Positions 26,043-35,127 of a stretch of DNA of 64,000 bases are shown one piece after another. The position numbers and the translations under genes are program-made. Numbering within the stretch: the stretch's first letter is position 1; the number at the start of each line of letters is the position of its first letter. The notes beneath the pieces were generated by a model. It was not told the origin of the DNA. It ran no database searches and saw nothing but the letters and a program-made list of their open reading frames with translations. Source of the DNA: UBA11740 sp049273695 (GTDB taxonomy: Bacteria > Acidobacteriota > Blastocatellia > Pyrinomonadales > Pyrinomonadaceae); assembly GCA_049273695.1 (NCBI GenBank), contig JBASRE010000044.1, positions 62,001-126,000 on the forward strand, written 5' to 3'.

Positions 26043-26820
26043 ATTTGTTCTTCCACTTCGGCTGTCGCTTCTCCATGAACGCCCGGACGCCTTCCTCAGC
26101 GTCTTCTGTCTTCATCAGTTCGTGCAGGTATAGATTCTCCACGTTTATGAGTGCGGATTCAAAGCTTTGGCGCGTTCCCAGATCAAGAGCCATGCGCGTC
26201 ATCGATAGCGCCGACGCGGAAAGCGCGCGCAACTTCCCAAGCACTTCCTGAGTCTTTGATGCAATTTCGTCTGAAGGCACAACGTAATTCACCAGTCCCA
26301 GTCGCAAAGCTTCTTCGGCTTCAATCAGTTCGCCCGTGAGAATCAATTCGCGCGCGCGTCGCTCGCCAATGATGGCAGGCAAGAGAATCGCAGCAATCGG
26401 GGGAAAAACACCGAGCTTGATCTCAGGCTGGCCAAACTTCGCGCGATCGCTGGCAAGGACAATGTCGCAAGCCGCGACAAGTTCACATCCACCGCCCAGC
26501 GCCGGCCCATCGACGACGGCAATCGTTGGCTTCGCAATCTGCTGAAGCGTGCGAAAGACCGCATGAAAGCTGTCCAGCATCTGGAAGACAGTCGCCGGCA
26601 CATGCTCTTCAACGGCAACCCCGGCGCTAAAGGCGCGCGTTCCTTCGGCGGCATCGAAGACGATCGCCGCCAAATCTCTCTGCTGTGCGCAATCATTCAG
26701 GGCCGCGTTGATCTCGCGCATCATCGCAATGTTCATCACGTTCAGCGGCGGACGATTGAACGTAACGCGCGCCACGCGATCCTGAACCTCGAATCTGATG
26801 AGGTGGAATTCGTGAGTCAT
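26041..26820 (-). CDS. Enoyl-CoA hydratase/isomerase family protein
   Basis: A 259-residue crotonase-fold enzyme that hydrates or isomerises acyl-CoA double bonds. It has VARVTFNRPPLNVMN at the start, then AFSAGVAVEEH. The oxyanion hole and first Glu are in VVDGPALGGGCELVAACD (near residue 110), and the second acidic motif is GQPEIKLGVFPP. Length is typical. ATG 26820 follows the VapC-like stop (26821-26823) with no gap, so expression is probably coupled to the toxin-antitoxin pair or the upstream S9 gene. It could serve fatty-acid or aromatic-acid breakdown; other acyl-CoA genes lie at 54.9-61.7 kb. Confidence 0.88.
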   Translation of the reverse strand: MTHEFHLIRFEVQDRVARVTFNRPPLNVMNIAMMREINAALNDCAQQRDLAAIVFDAAEGTRAFSAGVAVEEHVPATVFQMLDSFHAVFRTLQQIAKPTIAVVDGPALGGGCELVAACDIVLASDRAKFGQPEIKLGVFPPIAAILLPAIIGERRARELILTGELIEAEEALRLGLVNYVVPSDEIASKTQEVLGKLRALSASALSMTRMALDLGTRQSFESALINVENLYLHELMKTEDAEEGVRAFMEKRQPKWKNK

Positions 26821-27267
26821 CTACATCGTTATGATTGAATATGGATTTACCACGGTGATCCCGTTGTAGCGCTTGAAATCATCGGTATTGAAAGTAAGGA
26901 GATGAGTGACATCGTATATTCTCATCGCGGCTACCAGGCGGGCGTCGTAAACTTGTTTGCCTGAAACTTGGTATTTGACAGCAATCGCCTCCCATTCTGT
27001 GAAGATATCTGTGCTGTCAGGCAGAAGGGTGAAGAGACGCTTGAGTTTTCCTAAAAGCTTAGATGTGACGTCTACGGTTAAGCCAAGGCCGTTATTGGCT
27101 GGTGGTCGCGTTGCCACAGCCCAAAACTCAAGGAGGCTTTGGGGAACGATGCTGAGCGATTCTGGTCGCCCGTGTAATGTGCGAAGGGCGTGAGCTACAC
27201 TCCTTTGATCATCGTGTCTCGGTTGTGCAAGCCGAACCAGGATGTTCGTGTCGAGGAGATAGCTCAT
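26821..27267 (-). CDS. PIN-domain ribonuclease toxin (VapC family)
   Basis: A 148-residue PIN-domain protein with the acidic residues expected of an Mg2+-dependent RNase: YLLDTNILVRL (first Asp), FTEWEAIAVKY (Glu), QVYDARLVAAM (Asp) and LTFNTDDFKRYNG (last Asp cluster). VapC toxins cleave tRNA or rRNA when their antitoxin is degraded. The ATG overlaps the antitoxin stop (ATGA at 27264-27267), the usual operon form. The four acidic positions look intact, so the toxin is probably functional. Confidence 0.88.
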   Translation of the reverse strand: MSYLLDTNILVRLAQPRHDDQRSVAHALRTLHGRPESLSIVPQSLLEFWAVATRPPANNGLGLTVDVTSKLLGKLKRLFTLLPDSTDIFTEWEAIAVKYQVSGKQVYDARLVAAMRIYDVTHLLTFNTDDFKRYNGITVVNPYSIITM

Positions 27268-27521
27268 AGCTGGGCATCTTCGCGTTCACGATAAATGCTG
27301 TCTCGACTGTCATCCACTTCCCACGAAATGTCCTTAAGCCATTCGCTCCGAGTGAATTCATCGAGAGCCGCTTCCCATTGCTCGGGCGGCTCTGAGTTGC
27401 GATAGCGTTCACGCTTTGAAATATCTTTATCCAGAATGTGACGGACATAGTCGTCAACCGACATTCCTCGTAGTCTCGCATTCTCGGCCAATTGATGTAT
27501 TGTCTCAGGCTTCAATTCCAT
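27264..27521 (-). CDS. Antitoxin of a VapBC-type pair
   Basis: An 85-residue partner of the overlapping PIN toxin. It begins MELKPETIHQLAENARLRGMS and VDDYVRHILDK, resembling a ribbon-helix-helix-type start. The C-terminal half is acidic and probably wraps the toxin (LKDISWEVDDSRDSI). Start chosen at ATG 27521 because the resulting N terminus resembles a DNA-binding domain. An in-frame ATG at 27578 overlaps the S9 stop (ATGA) and would add 19 residues; no Shine-Dalgarno decides between them. It probably represses its own operon. Confidence 0.75.
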   Translation of the reverse strand: MELKPETIHQLAENARLRGMSVDDYVRHILDKDISKRERYRNSEPPEQWEAALDEFTRSEWLKDISWEVDDSRDSIYREREDAQL

Positions 27522-27574
27522 GATGTTCAAATGGTCAGGCGCTGATTTTACCATCTGGAGCCGAAGACTGTCTC

Positions 27575-29614
27575 TCATTGCCCGGCCGGCTCAGTTACTA
27601 CCGGCGCCTTTAGATACCTGGCAAAGAATCGCACGTATCGGCGTACGCGATCCAGGTTGTGACGCGGCTCAGTGAACCCGTGACCTTCGCGCGGATAGAC
27701 GACGAACTCCACCGGCACGTTCATCTCTTTCAAGGCCATGTAAAACTCTTGCGCCTGCGCGAGCGGCACCCGAATGTCCACTTGTCCATGCATGATCATC
27801 GTGGGCGTCTTCACGTTCTTGATGTACTTCATCGGCGAACGGTCCCAGTAAAGATCGGTCGCGTCCCAGGGCGCCTTGTCCGAATAAAACCAGCGCAGGT
27901 AACGCTGAATGTCGTTCTGCGAATACATCGAGTAGATGTTCGTCAGGCCGGCGCCCGGCGAAACGGCTTTGAAGCGATCGGTCTGGGTCAGAATCCAGAA
28001 TGTCATGTAACCGCCGTACGACCAACCAAACGCGCCGAGCCGGTCGGGGTCGGCTAACCCTCGGGCGATCATCGCATCGACACCAGTCATGCAATCTTCG
28101 AAGTCGCCTTTGCCCCAGGTGTTCTTGTTCGCCTGGGCGAACGCCAGGCCTTTACCGGTCGAGCCGCGGAAATTTGGTTGCAGCACCGCGAAGCCATTCG
28201 CAGCCAGCACCTGGACCGTTCCGCTCCAACTGTTAAGTGACGCGCCCGTCGGACCGCCGTGGGGATTCAGCAGGAACGGCACTTTGCCTGAGCTGTAACC
28301 CACCGGCTTCGTGAGCACGCCTTCGACTTCCGTTCCGTCCTTGCTCTTCCATTTAACGATTTCGGATTGCGCGAGCGAATAGTTTTTGAGCCACGAATTA
28401 TGATCGGTGAGAGGTTTGACCGTGCTGAAGGCGACATTCGACGTGTAGATCTCGGCCGGCTGCTGCGCCGACGTTGTCGTGCCCACAATAGTTTTTCCGT
28501 CGCGGCTGATTTCCGTAATGCCCGTCGATCCGCCTCGCTTGGTTAATTGTTTGACGGCGCCAGTGCCCACGTCCACAGCGAAGACTTCATTCGCTTCGAG
28601 CACGTTCGTGCTGAAGTAAATCGTTTTGCCGTCGCGCGACCACACCGGCGTGCCGGCATCCAGATCGAACTTTGCCGTAAGTTGTTTTGGTGCGCCGCCG
28701 GATGCGGGGAGCAAATAAAGGTAATTCGTGGAGACTCCAGAACCACCCTCAGGGCTTCCGCCGTAAGCGATCCATTCACCATTTGGCGACCAGCGGGCAG
28801 AGTCGCTCGAGCCTTCATCGCTAACGATCTTTTTCTTTTCACCGCTCGCGACCGTCACCATCCAGATGTCGCTGAGACCGCCGTCGTCAGCTTTCGGCGT
28901 TGGCCGGGTGACGTAGGTGATGCGAGTGCCATCCGGCGACCATTGCGGATCGCCGACCGTGAAGGCGCCCTCCGTCAGACGCTTCTCTTCTTTCTTATCG
29001 ACATCGAACAGCCATAGGTGAGACATCTTGATGTCGCGATCCATGACGATCGTGTCGTCCTTGACCTTCTTACGATCTTCTTCGTCTTTGCTCGGTTGAT
29101 CGACGGCCGTGAGCACCAGGCGCTTGCCATCGGGCGAAAAACGAAAGCCGCTGACGCCGCCTTTGTGCGAAGTCACCGCCCAGGCCTCGCCGCCGTCCGC
29201 CATCATCATCCAAACCTGGCGCTCGCCATCTTTCTCGCGGTCGGTAAGGAAAGCGATCATCGTTCCGTCGGGCGACCATTCCGGCGCCGTCGCGCTCTTT
29301 TCACCGCGCGTATATTGCCGGGCTTTACCGCCGCTCATCGGAACGACCCAGATCTGCGTCACCGATTTCCATTCTTTGTCCTTCTCCATCTTGATCTCGC
29401 TGACGGTGTAGAGTACGCGCGAGCCATCGGGCGAAATGCGCGGTGCGCTGACGCCGTGTACCTTCAAAAGGTCTACGGCCGTCAGGAGTTTCTTGCCGTC
29501 TTTGGCGCGTGGTTCGGGATCGGCTTTTGGTTTTGAGCTTTCCTGGGCCGTAATCGTACCGACTGCGATTACGACCACGGCGAATAGAATTGCGACGAAG
29601 CGTTTGGGGTTCAT
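27575..29614 (-). CDS. Exported S9 family prolyl oligopeptidase-type peptidase
   Basis: A 679-residue exported serine peptidase. The signal peptide (KRFVAILFAVVVIAVGTITAQ) is followed by a WD40/PD40 beta-propeller (RISPDGSRVLYTV, PEWSPDGTMIAFLTD, PQWSPDGTRITYVT, ARWSPNGEWIAYGG). The C-terminal alpha/beta-hydrolase domain has catalytic Ser in GWSYGG (about residue 530), Asp in HGQVDIRVPL (about 610) and His in REGHGFTE (about 645). It is of the dipeptidyl/acylaminoacyl peptidase type and likely degrades peptides in the periplasm. GAGGAG before ATG 29614 fixes the start; the longer open frame to 29923 is repeat-rich and unlikely. Its TGA ends 53 bases before the antitoxin ATG. Confidence 0.92.
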   Translation of the reverse strand: MNPKRFVAILFAVVVIAVGTITAQESSKPKADPEPRAKDGKKLLTAVDLLKVHGVSAPRISPDGSRVLYTVSEIKMEKDKEWKSVTQIWVVPMSGGKARQYTRGEKSATAPEWSPDGTMIAFLTDREKDGERQVWMMMADGGEAWAVTSHKGGVSGFRFSPDGKRLVLTAVDQPSKDEEDRKKVKDDTIVMDRDIKMSHLWLFDVDKKEEKRLTEGAFTVGDPQWSPDGTRITYVTRPTPKADDGGLSDIWMVTVASGEKKKIVSDEGSSDSARWSPNGEWIAYGGSPEGGSGVSTNYLYLLPASGGAPKQLTAKFDLDAGTPVWSRDGKTIYFSTNVLEANEVFAVDVGTGAVKQLTKRGGSTGITEISRDGKTIVGTTTSAQQPAEIYTSNVAFSTVKPLTDHNSWLKNYSLAQSEIVKWKSKDGTEVEGVLTKPVGYSSGKVPFLLNPHGGPTGASLNSWSGTVQVLAANGFAVLQPNFRGSTGKGLAFAQANKNTWGKGDFEDCMTGVDAMIARGLADPDRLGAFGWSYGGYMTFWILTQTDRFKAVSPGAGLTNIYSMYSQNDIQRYLRWFYSDKAPWDATDLYWDRSPMKYIKNVKTPTMIMHGQVDIRVPLAQAQEFYMALKEMNVPVEFVVYPREGHGFTEPRHNLDRVRRYVRFFARYLKAPVVTEPAGQ

Positions 29615-29619
29615 GTGAT

Positions 29620-29880
29620 TCTCCTCGAGCAGTCGAGCCTGCGGAGCAGGCGGTAGCATAAAGCCTGGGGCGTAAGCCCCAGGAAAACATAACCCAAATT
29701 GAAGGAGCCCGTGAAACGGGCGACAGAGGCTACGAGATGAATAGCGGAGCGGCTGTCGCCCCCTTCGCGAGCTCTGTTTCCTCTCGACGTTGGTTTCCCT
29801 GGGGTTCCGCTTCGCTCCACCCCAGGCTTTATGCTTTCGCGCGCTCCGCGCGCTGCACACGTCAAGATTGATGAAGTGCG
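29620..29880. repeat. Intergenic hairpin repeat region (AAAGCCTGGGG type)
   Basis: GCATAAAGCCTGGGGCGTAA and GCCCCAGG near 29655-29682 recur in complement at 29798-29835 (CCCTGGGGTTCCGC, CACCCCAGGCTTTATGC). Small hairpins such as GCCTGCGGAGCAGGC (29628-29653) and GCGCGCTCCGCGCGC lie inside. The region separates hutU from the S9 gene and covers most of the 321-base gap; no gene is supported in it. Confidence 0.65.
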
Positions 29881-29935
29881 CGAAGCTCACCAGCGGATTG
29901 AATCGAACGGGCTCTTCCGGCAATGGTGTCTGCAG

Positions 29936-31585
29936 CTACTCGATCATCGGAATCTTGACGCCCTTTTCGCGCGCGGTATCTGCGGCTTCCTCATATCCCG
30001 CATCGACGTGCCGCGCGACGCCAAGGCCGGGATCGTTGGTGAGCACGCGATTCAGACGTTTGGCGGCTTCGTCGGTTCCGTCCGCGACTGAAACCTGGCC
30101 GGCGTGCAGTGAATAGCCTATGCCGACACCACCGCCGTGGTGAAATGAAACCCAACTCGCGCCGCTCGCCGTGTTCAGCAGCGCGTTGAGAATTGGCCAA
30201 TCAGCGACCGCGTCGGAGCCGTCTTTCATTCCTTCTGTCTCGCGGAACGGTGACGCCACCGATCCGGTGTCGAGATGATCGCGGCCGATCGCAACTGGCG
30301 CTCTTAAATCACCACGCTTCACTAATTCGTTAATCGCCTCGCCCATTTCAGCGCGCTCACCATATCCGAGCCAGCAGATACGCGACGGCAGGCCCTGAAA
30401 CATCACTCGATCGCGCGACAGCCGCAGCCAACGATTCAAAGTTTGATCGTCCGGGAAAAGTTCGAGCGCAAGATCGTCCGTCTTGCGAATGTCTTCGGCT
30501 TCACCCGACAGAGCGACCCAGCGGAAAGGCCCTTTGCCTTCACAGAACAACGGACGAATGTACTCAGGCACGAAGCCGGGAATCTCGAACGCGTCTTGCG
30601 CGCCGGCTTCGAACGCCATCTTCCGAATGTTGTTGCCGTAATCGAAGGCCACCGCGCCGGCGCGTTTCAACGCCAACATCGCCTCGACATGATGCGCCAT
30701 CGATTCCATGGAACGCTGAACGTACGATCTAGGATTGGTGCGTCGAAGTTCGCTCGCGTCTTCAAGCGACAGGCCCGCCGGAACGTAACCGTTCAAAGGA
30801 TCGTGAGCGCTGGTTTGATCCGTAACCGCGTCGATCTTCACGCCACGGCGAACAATCTCCGGTAAAAGTTCAGCACAATTGCCGACAAGGCCAACCGACA
30901 CAGCGCGTTTCTGTTCACGCGCGTCTTCACAGATGTCCAGCGCCTCGTCCAGATCGTGCGCCATGCGATCGCAGTAGCCAGTGATCACGCGACGCTCGAT
31001 GCGCGCCGGGTCAACTTCGATGCCGAGAAAGACCGCGCCATTCAGAGTCGCGGCAAGTGGCTGCGCGCCACCCATGCCGCCCAATCCACCTGACAAGAGA
31101 AGTTTACCGCGCAAGTCGCCGCCGAAATGTTTGTCGGCCATCGACGCGAACGTCTCGAACGTGCCCTGCACGATGCCTTGCGTGCCGATGTAGATCCAAC
31201 TGCCTGCGGTCATCTGGCCGTACATCATCAGGCCTTTGCGTTCGAGTTCGTGAAAGTAATCCCAGTTCGCCCACGCACCGACCAGATTAGAATTTGCAAT
31301 CAAGACGCGCGGTGCGTATTCGTGCGTGCGAAAGATGCCGACTGGTTTGCCTGATTGCACAAGGAGCGTCTCGTCGTTCTCCAACTCATGAAGCGACCGC
31401 ACAATCGCGTCGAAAGATTCCCAGTTGCGCGCGGCTTTCCCCGTGCCGCCATAGACGATCAGTTCGTCAGGCTTCTCTGCGACTTCTCGATCCAGGTTGT
31501 TCATCAGGCAGCGCAGTGCGGCTTCCTGATGCCAGCCTTTGCAGTTGAGTTGAGCGCCGCGCGGCGCGCGAATGTTTCTAGTCAT
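29936..31585 (-). CDS. hutU: Urocanate hydratase
   Basis: A 549-residue urocanase, second enzyme of histidine degradation. It turns urocanate into imidazolone propionate using tightly bound NAD+. It carries IRAPRGAQLNCKGWHQEAALR at the N terminus, the LSGGLGGMGGAQP nucleotide-binding segment, SVGLVGNCAELLPEIV, SLPSRICWLGYGER-like GLPSRICWLGYGER, and FHHGGGVGIGYS near the C terminus. Length is normal. ATG 31585 lies one base after the hutH stop, so hutH-hutU form an operon. hutI and hutG are not next to it; an amidohydrolase at 40.2 kb is too diverged to be named hutI. Confidence 0.95.
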   Translation of the reverse strand: MTRNIRAPRGAQLNCKGWHQEAALRCLMNNLDREVAEKPDELIVYGGTGKAARNWESFDAIVRSLHELENDETLLVQSGKPVGIFRTHEYAPRVLIANSNLVGAWANWDYFHELERKGLMMYGQMTAGSWIYIGTQGIVQGTFETFASMADKHFGGDLRGKLLLSGGLGGMGGAQPLAATLNGAVFLGIEVDPARIERRVITGYCDRMAHDLDEALDICEDAREQKRAVSVGLVGNCAELLPEIVRRGVKIDAVTDQTSAHDPLNGYVPAGLSLEDASELRRTNPRSYVQRSMESMAHHVEAMLALKRAGAVAFDYGNNIRKMAFEAGAQDAFEIPGFVPEYIRPLFCEGKGPFRWVALSGEAEDIRKTDDLALELFPDDQTLNRWLRLSRDRVMFQGLPSRICWLGYGERAEMGEAINELVKRGDLRAPVAIGRDHLDTGSVASPFRETEGMKDGSDAVADWPILNALLNTASGASWVSFHHGGGVGIGYSLHAGQVSVADGTDEAAKRLNRVLTNDPGLGVARHVDAGYEEAADTAREKGVKIPMIE

Positions 31586-31586
31586 T

Positions 31587-33092
31587 TCACAGGAGGGTAT
31601 CGAATTCCGCAGTGCGGGTCGCGTCCGCGATCGCTTGAATGTCATTAGACATTGAACGATCGGCGGTGAGCCGCGTCACATGTTTGCGGACGACTTCATA
31701 GGCGTCGCGAGCGCCTCGGCCCGATTTCAAAGGCTTGCGGTATTCCAAGCCTTCAGCGGCGGTGATTAGTTCAATCGCTACGATTCGCTCTGCCAGATCC
31801 ACGATCGCGCGCAGCTTGGTCGCGCCGGTCATGCCCATCGAGACGTGATCTTCTTTACCACCGTCAGTCGGCACGTTGTCGATGCTGGCAGGGTGGGCGA
31901 GCACCTTCGCTTCGCTCAAAAGCGAAGCAGCCACGATTTGCAGCATCATGAATCCTGAGCCGACGCCCGGCTGAGTCGTCAGAAACGGAGGCAGGTCTTC
32001 GTTCGTCAAAGGATTCACCAGGTGATCGATGCGGCGTTCGGTGATGCTCATCAAATCAGTCACCGCTATGGCCGCATAATCCAGCGCCATCGCGACGGGC
32101 GCGCCGTGAAAGTTGCCGCCGGAAAGAACTTCGCCCGTATCGGTGAATACGAGTGGATTGTCCGTGGCGCTGCCGGTTTCCGTTTCGATAATTTCACGAA
32201 CGTGCGCGAGTGCGTCGCGCACCGCGCCATGTACCTGCGGCATGCATCGCAGCGAATAAGCATCCTGCACGCGCGGATCGTTTTCCACATGCGACTCGCG
32301 AATCTCACTGTCGCGCAACAGTTCGCGCAGATGCTTCGCAACTTCTGCTTGTCCACGGTGCGGTCGCGCCGCATGGATTCTTTCATCGAATGCGACGGGT
32401 GTTCCTTTCAATGCTTCCAAAGACATCGCACCGGCAACATCGGCAAGACGCGTTAACCGCGCGGCACGATGTAGAGCGAGTCCGCCCACGGCCGCCATGG
32501 CTTGCGTTCCATTTAGTAAAGCGAGTCCTTCCTTCGCCTCGAGCTGCAGCGGTTCGATGCCGGCGCGCTTCAAAGCGTCCGCGCTCGCCATGCGCTCACC
32601 TTTAAAGAAAGCTTCGCCCTCGCCGATGGTGGTAAACGCGAGATGAGCCAGGGGCGCCAGATCGCCGCTCGCGCCCACCGATCCTTTCTCGGGGATTACC
32701 GGTGTGACGCCGCGATTCAACATCTCGATGAGCGTCTCGACAACGATCGCGCGACAGCCGCTGTACCCGAGCGCCAGGACATTCGCGCGCAGCAGCAACA
32801 TCGCCCGCGCTTCTTCCAGCGACAGGGGATTGCCGAGGCCGCAGGAATGACTGCGCACCAGATTCAGTTGCAGCTCGCGAATCTGCGACCGGTCGATGCG
32901 AATGTCGGACAACTTTCCGAAGCCGGTGTTGATGCCATAGACCGTGCGATTTTCGGCGATGATTTTTTCGACGACGAGGCGAGACTGTTCGATTCGCTCG
33001 CGTGCTTTCGGGGCGAGCGCAACATTTTCTCCAGCTTGCGCCACCGCCGACACTTCAGCGAGCGACAGTTTCTGGCCGTCAAGTTCGATCAT
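31587..33092 (-). CDS. hutH: Histidine ammonia-lyase
   Basis: A 501-residue histidase that removes ammonia from L-histidine to give urocanate. The Ala141-Ser142-Gly143 triad in GSVGASGDLAPLAH forms the MIO electrophile, preceded by YGINTGFGKL and followed by LLNGTQAM. Further motifs are QDAYSLRCMPQVHGA and TDNPLVF. All conserved parts are present and the length is normal. ATG 33092 gives MIELDGQKLS. First gene of the hutHU operon. Confidence 0.96.
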   Translation of the reverse strand: MIELDGQKLSLAEVSAVAQAGENVALAPKARERIEQSRLVVEKIIAENRTVYGINTGFGKLSDIRIDRSQIRELQLNLVRSHSCGLGNPLSLEEARAMLLLRANVLALGYSGCRAIVVETLIEMLNRGVTPVIPEKGSVGASGDLAPLAHLAFTTIGEGEAFFKGERMASADALKRAGIEPLQLEAKEGLALLNGTQAMAAVGGLALHRAARLTRLADVAGAMSLEALKGTPVAFDERIHAARPHRGQAEVAKHLRELLRDSEIRESHVENDPRVQDAYSLRCMPQVHGAVRDALAHVREIIETETGSATDNPLVFTDTGEVLSGGNFHGAPVAMALDYAAIAVTDLMSITERRIDHLVNPLTNEDLPPFLTTQPGVGSGFMMLQIVAASLLSEAKVLAHPASIDNVPTDGGKEDHVSMGMTGATKLRAIVDLAERIVAIELITAAEGLEYRKPLKSGRGARDAYEVVRKHVTRLTADRSMSNDIQAIADATRTAEFDTLL

Positions 33093-33153
33093 ATTGGTGA
33101 GCAGTAAGCAGTGAGCGGTGAGCAGTTCTTCGCGACTGCTAACGGCTCGCGGT

Positions 33154-34230
33154 TTACTGCTTGGACTTCACTCGGTCGGGAGTGTCGGTGGTGTGAATAC
33201 GACGATCGGGCGTACGCGTAATATCGATCTTCTTGTGCTCGCCGGTGGTGCCGCGCATTCGCTGGCGCGCGCGCTTGGCACGACGGACCGTGGCTTTTGG
33301 AACTGACGTGGCTGCGCGCGTCCAACTGCTCATGCGTTGTAATGGATGCAGCGAAAACTCATGACGCGGCAAGACTTCGCCCGTTGCTTCACGGAGTTTC
33401 ACGGTTCCGACTGCGCCAATGAATAAAGCCGCGTTAAAAAGGAACCCGATGATTAAAACGACGAAGCCGGGGATTAAACCCACTTGCGCGCGCAGCAGGA
33501 ACTCATCGAATGTCCGTGCCGAAACCGGATGCAGATAAACCTTGAGGTTCCAGCTCAACGCCAACAGCGCGAATAGCCAAATGTAGTTTCGCCGCAAGCG
33601 CCGGCCGATCGCCTCCCACACGCTGATGGTGAAATGCGGTGTCAGCAAATCCGCCGCCAGATGTGAAGCCCATTCCTGATCGCGCGGCACGTTGTCGGGC
33701 GCGAGCATAGGCGCGTAGTATCCGGTTTCCAGGACGCGGACGCGGCTGGCCCAAATTTCGTAATAACGATAGCGGCGTGCTTCCATCAAAAGAAAGATCG
33801 CCACGAGGATCGAAATGATCGGAATGATGAAATGCGGATTGTTCGGCGAGCTAAAGGCGAACGAGAGTGCGCCGCCGGCCGTCAGCACTGCCCAATTCGT
33901 TGTCGTATCCAGCCGGTTACGCCAGGTGTTCGATCGCTGAATCTCGCCGCGATAGAAGTGCACCATCGCGGTGGTTATTTCGGCCGACGACATTCGCTTG
34001 GCCGGATCTACCGGATTCGCTTTCTGCCGATCCGGCGTCACCGTCTCATGCGTTGAATCGACCGACACCGGACGCAGGCGGCCCGCGGGCCGTTCGCCCG
34101 GCACGGCCAGCGACGGATCACGAATAACGCCCGACGGTCGTGACGGGATTCGCGAAGTAATCTGAGATTCGTGAATGCTGTCTGTGCGCGCGCCGGTAGT
34201 TCGTTGGGTTGGCTCAGTAGTCGTCGGCAT
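33154..34230 (-). CDS. DUF2270-like integral membrane protein
   Basis: A 358-residue protein. A disordered, Pro/Thr/Arg-rich N terminus (~80 residues) is followed by a DUF2270-type core: MSSAEITTAMVHFYRGEI, NTWRNRLDTTTNWAVLTAG, two helices (ALSFAFSS... and IPIISILVAIFLLMEARRYR), YEIWASRVRVLETGYYAPML, and a second pair of helices near 215-290. The C-terminal ~60 residues are very basic and disordered (RRAKRARQRMRG). DUF2270 proteins have no known function. The basic tail and the long N terminus are longer than in most relatives. It is the first minus-strand gene downstream of the divergent tadA promoter. Confidence 0.78.
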   Translation of the reverse strand: MPTTTEPTQRTTGARTDSIHESQITSRIPSRPSGVIRDPSLAVPGERPAGRLRPVSVDSTHETVTPDRQKANPVDPAKRMSSAEITTAMVHFYRGEIQRSNTWRNRLDTTTNWAVLTAGGALSFAFSSPNNPHFIIPIISILVAIFLLMEARRYRYYEIWASRVRVLETGYYAPMLAPDNVPRDQEWASHLAADLLTPHFTISVWEAIGRRLRRNYIWLFALLALSWNLKVYLHPVSARTFDEFLLRAQVGLIPGFVVLIIGFLFNAALFIGAVGTVKLREATGEVLPRHEFSLHPLQRMSSWTRAATSVPKATVRRAKRARQRMRGTTGEHKKIDITRTPDRRIHTTDTPDRVKSKQ

Positions 34231-34272
34231 CTTAGGCTGAGAACTTGCGGTTTGGGAGCGTCCGCGGAAGCC

Positions 34273-34302
34273 TTGGTGATAATAACATGAAATGAGTATA
34301 GT
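34273..34302 (+). promoter_or_regulatory. Candidate promoter of tadA
   Basis: TTGGTG (34273-34278), an 18-base spacer and TATAGT (34297-34302). The predicted start near 34309 fits the ATG at 34324 rather than the TTG at 34309. The -35 match is weak, so this is tentative. Confidence 0.4.
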
Positions 34303-34323
34303 TGAGCCTTGCTGTTTGAAGCG

Positions 34324-34890
34324 ATGTTTTCAGCCGTGGCAGGTGAAGTGAGTGGTGAAGCGCGAGCCGCGCACGAGCGCTGGATGCGTGAAGCGATTCG
34401 TGCGGCGCGCGAGGCCGAAGCCGCGGGCGAGGTGCCGATTGGAGCCTGCATCGTCATCGATGGCGAACTGCACGCCGTTGCCGGGAACCGCACACGCACG
34501 GACTGCGATCCCACGGCCCATGCTGAGGTTGTCGCGTTGCGAGAAGCCGCGCGGAAAGTCGGCAACTACCGGCTGGCGAACGCGGTGGTTTACTCGACTA
34601 TTGAGCCGTGCGCGATGTGCGCCGGCGCTTTGATTCAGGCGCGTGTGCCCCTGCTGGTTTACGGCGCGCCGGACGAAAGAGCGGGCGCCGTCGATTCTCA
34701 CTTTCATATCTGCGATTCCGATCATTTGAATCATCGGGTCGAGGTGATGCGAGGTATTTTGGAAGCAGAGTGCCGCGCGCTGATGCAAGCGTTCTTTAAA
34801 GACAGACGTCAGAGGTCAGAAATCAGAAATCAGAAATCAGAAATCGGACATCAGAGCTCAGCCGAGGAAAGTCTGATATCTGATATCTGA
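34324..34890 (+). CDS. tadA: tRNA-specific adenosine deaminase
   Basis: A 188-residue deaminase that converts A34 of tRNA-Arg(ACG) to inosine. The zinc site is intact: His66-Ala-Glu68 in PTAHAEVVALREA and Cys96/Cys99 in STIEPCAMCAGA. The C-terminal part has VYGAPDERAGAV and DSDHLNHRVEVMRG. Start taken at ATG 34324; TTG 34309 is an alternative. The last ~28 codons (RRQRSEIRNQKSEIGHQ...) are encoded by the GTCAGAG/ATCAGAA word repeat and end in a repeat TGA, so this tail is not part of the conserved enzyme. Confidence 0.92.
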   Translation: MFSAVAGEVSGEARAAHERWMREAIRAAREAEAAGEVPIGACIVIDGELHAVAGNRTRTDCDPTAHAEVVALREAARKVGNYRLANAVVYSTIEPCAMCAGALIQARVPLLVYGAPDERAGAVDSHFHICDSDHLNHRVEVMRGILEAECRALMQAFFKDRRQRSEIRNQKSEIGHQSSAEESLISDI

Positions 34891-34930
34891 TATCTGATAT
34901 CTGATCTCTGACGTCTGACGTCTGACATCT
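34805..34930. repeat. Word repeat ATCAGAA/GTCAGAG with complementary CTGATAT/CTGACGT arm
   Basis: GACGTCAGAGGTCAGAAATC and further AGAAATC/CATCAG words are followed by the complementary arm of CTGATATCTGATATCTGATA and CTGACGTCTGACGTCTGACA. It overlaps the 3' end of tadA and stops about 12 bases before tRNA-Ser(CGA). Confidence 0.85.
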
Positions 34931-34941
34931 GTTGTTCGCGC

Positions 34942-35033
<92 letters not shown>

Positions 35034-35035
35034 AG

Positions 35036-35120
35036 TATTTCGGATTGCGAATTTCGAATTGCGAATTGCAAAACCGCTGGAGGTCGACATTTCGAAATCC
35101 GAAATCCGCAATTCGAAATT
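35036..35120. repeat. Word repeat ATTGCGAATTTCGA between the two serine tRNAs
   Basis: CGGATTGCGAATTTCGAATT and GCGAATTGC are matched downstream by CGAAATCCGAAATCCGCAAT and TCGAAATT. The hairpin fills the spacer between the tRNAs and is built of six-to-eight-base words. Confidence 0.7.
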
Positions 35121-35127
35121 TTCCAGG

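Noticed and set aside
29615..29923. N-terminal extension of the S9 peptidase by 103 residues
   Set aside because: It runs through hairpin repeats; a good ribosome binding site and a signal peptide start at ATG 29614.
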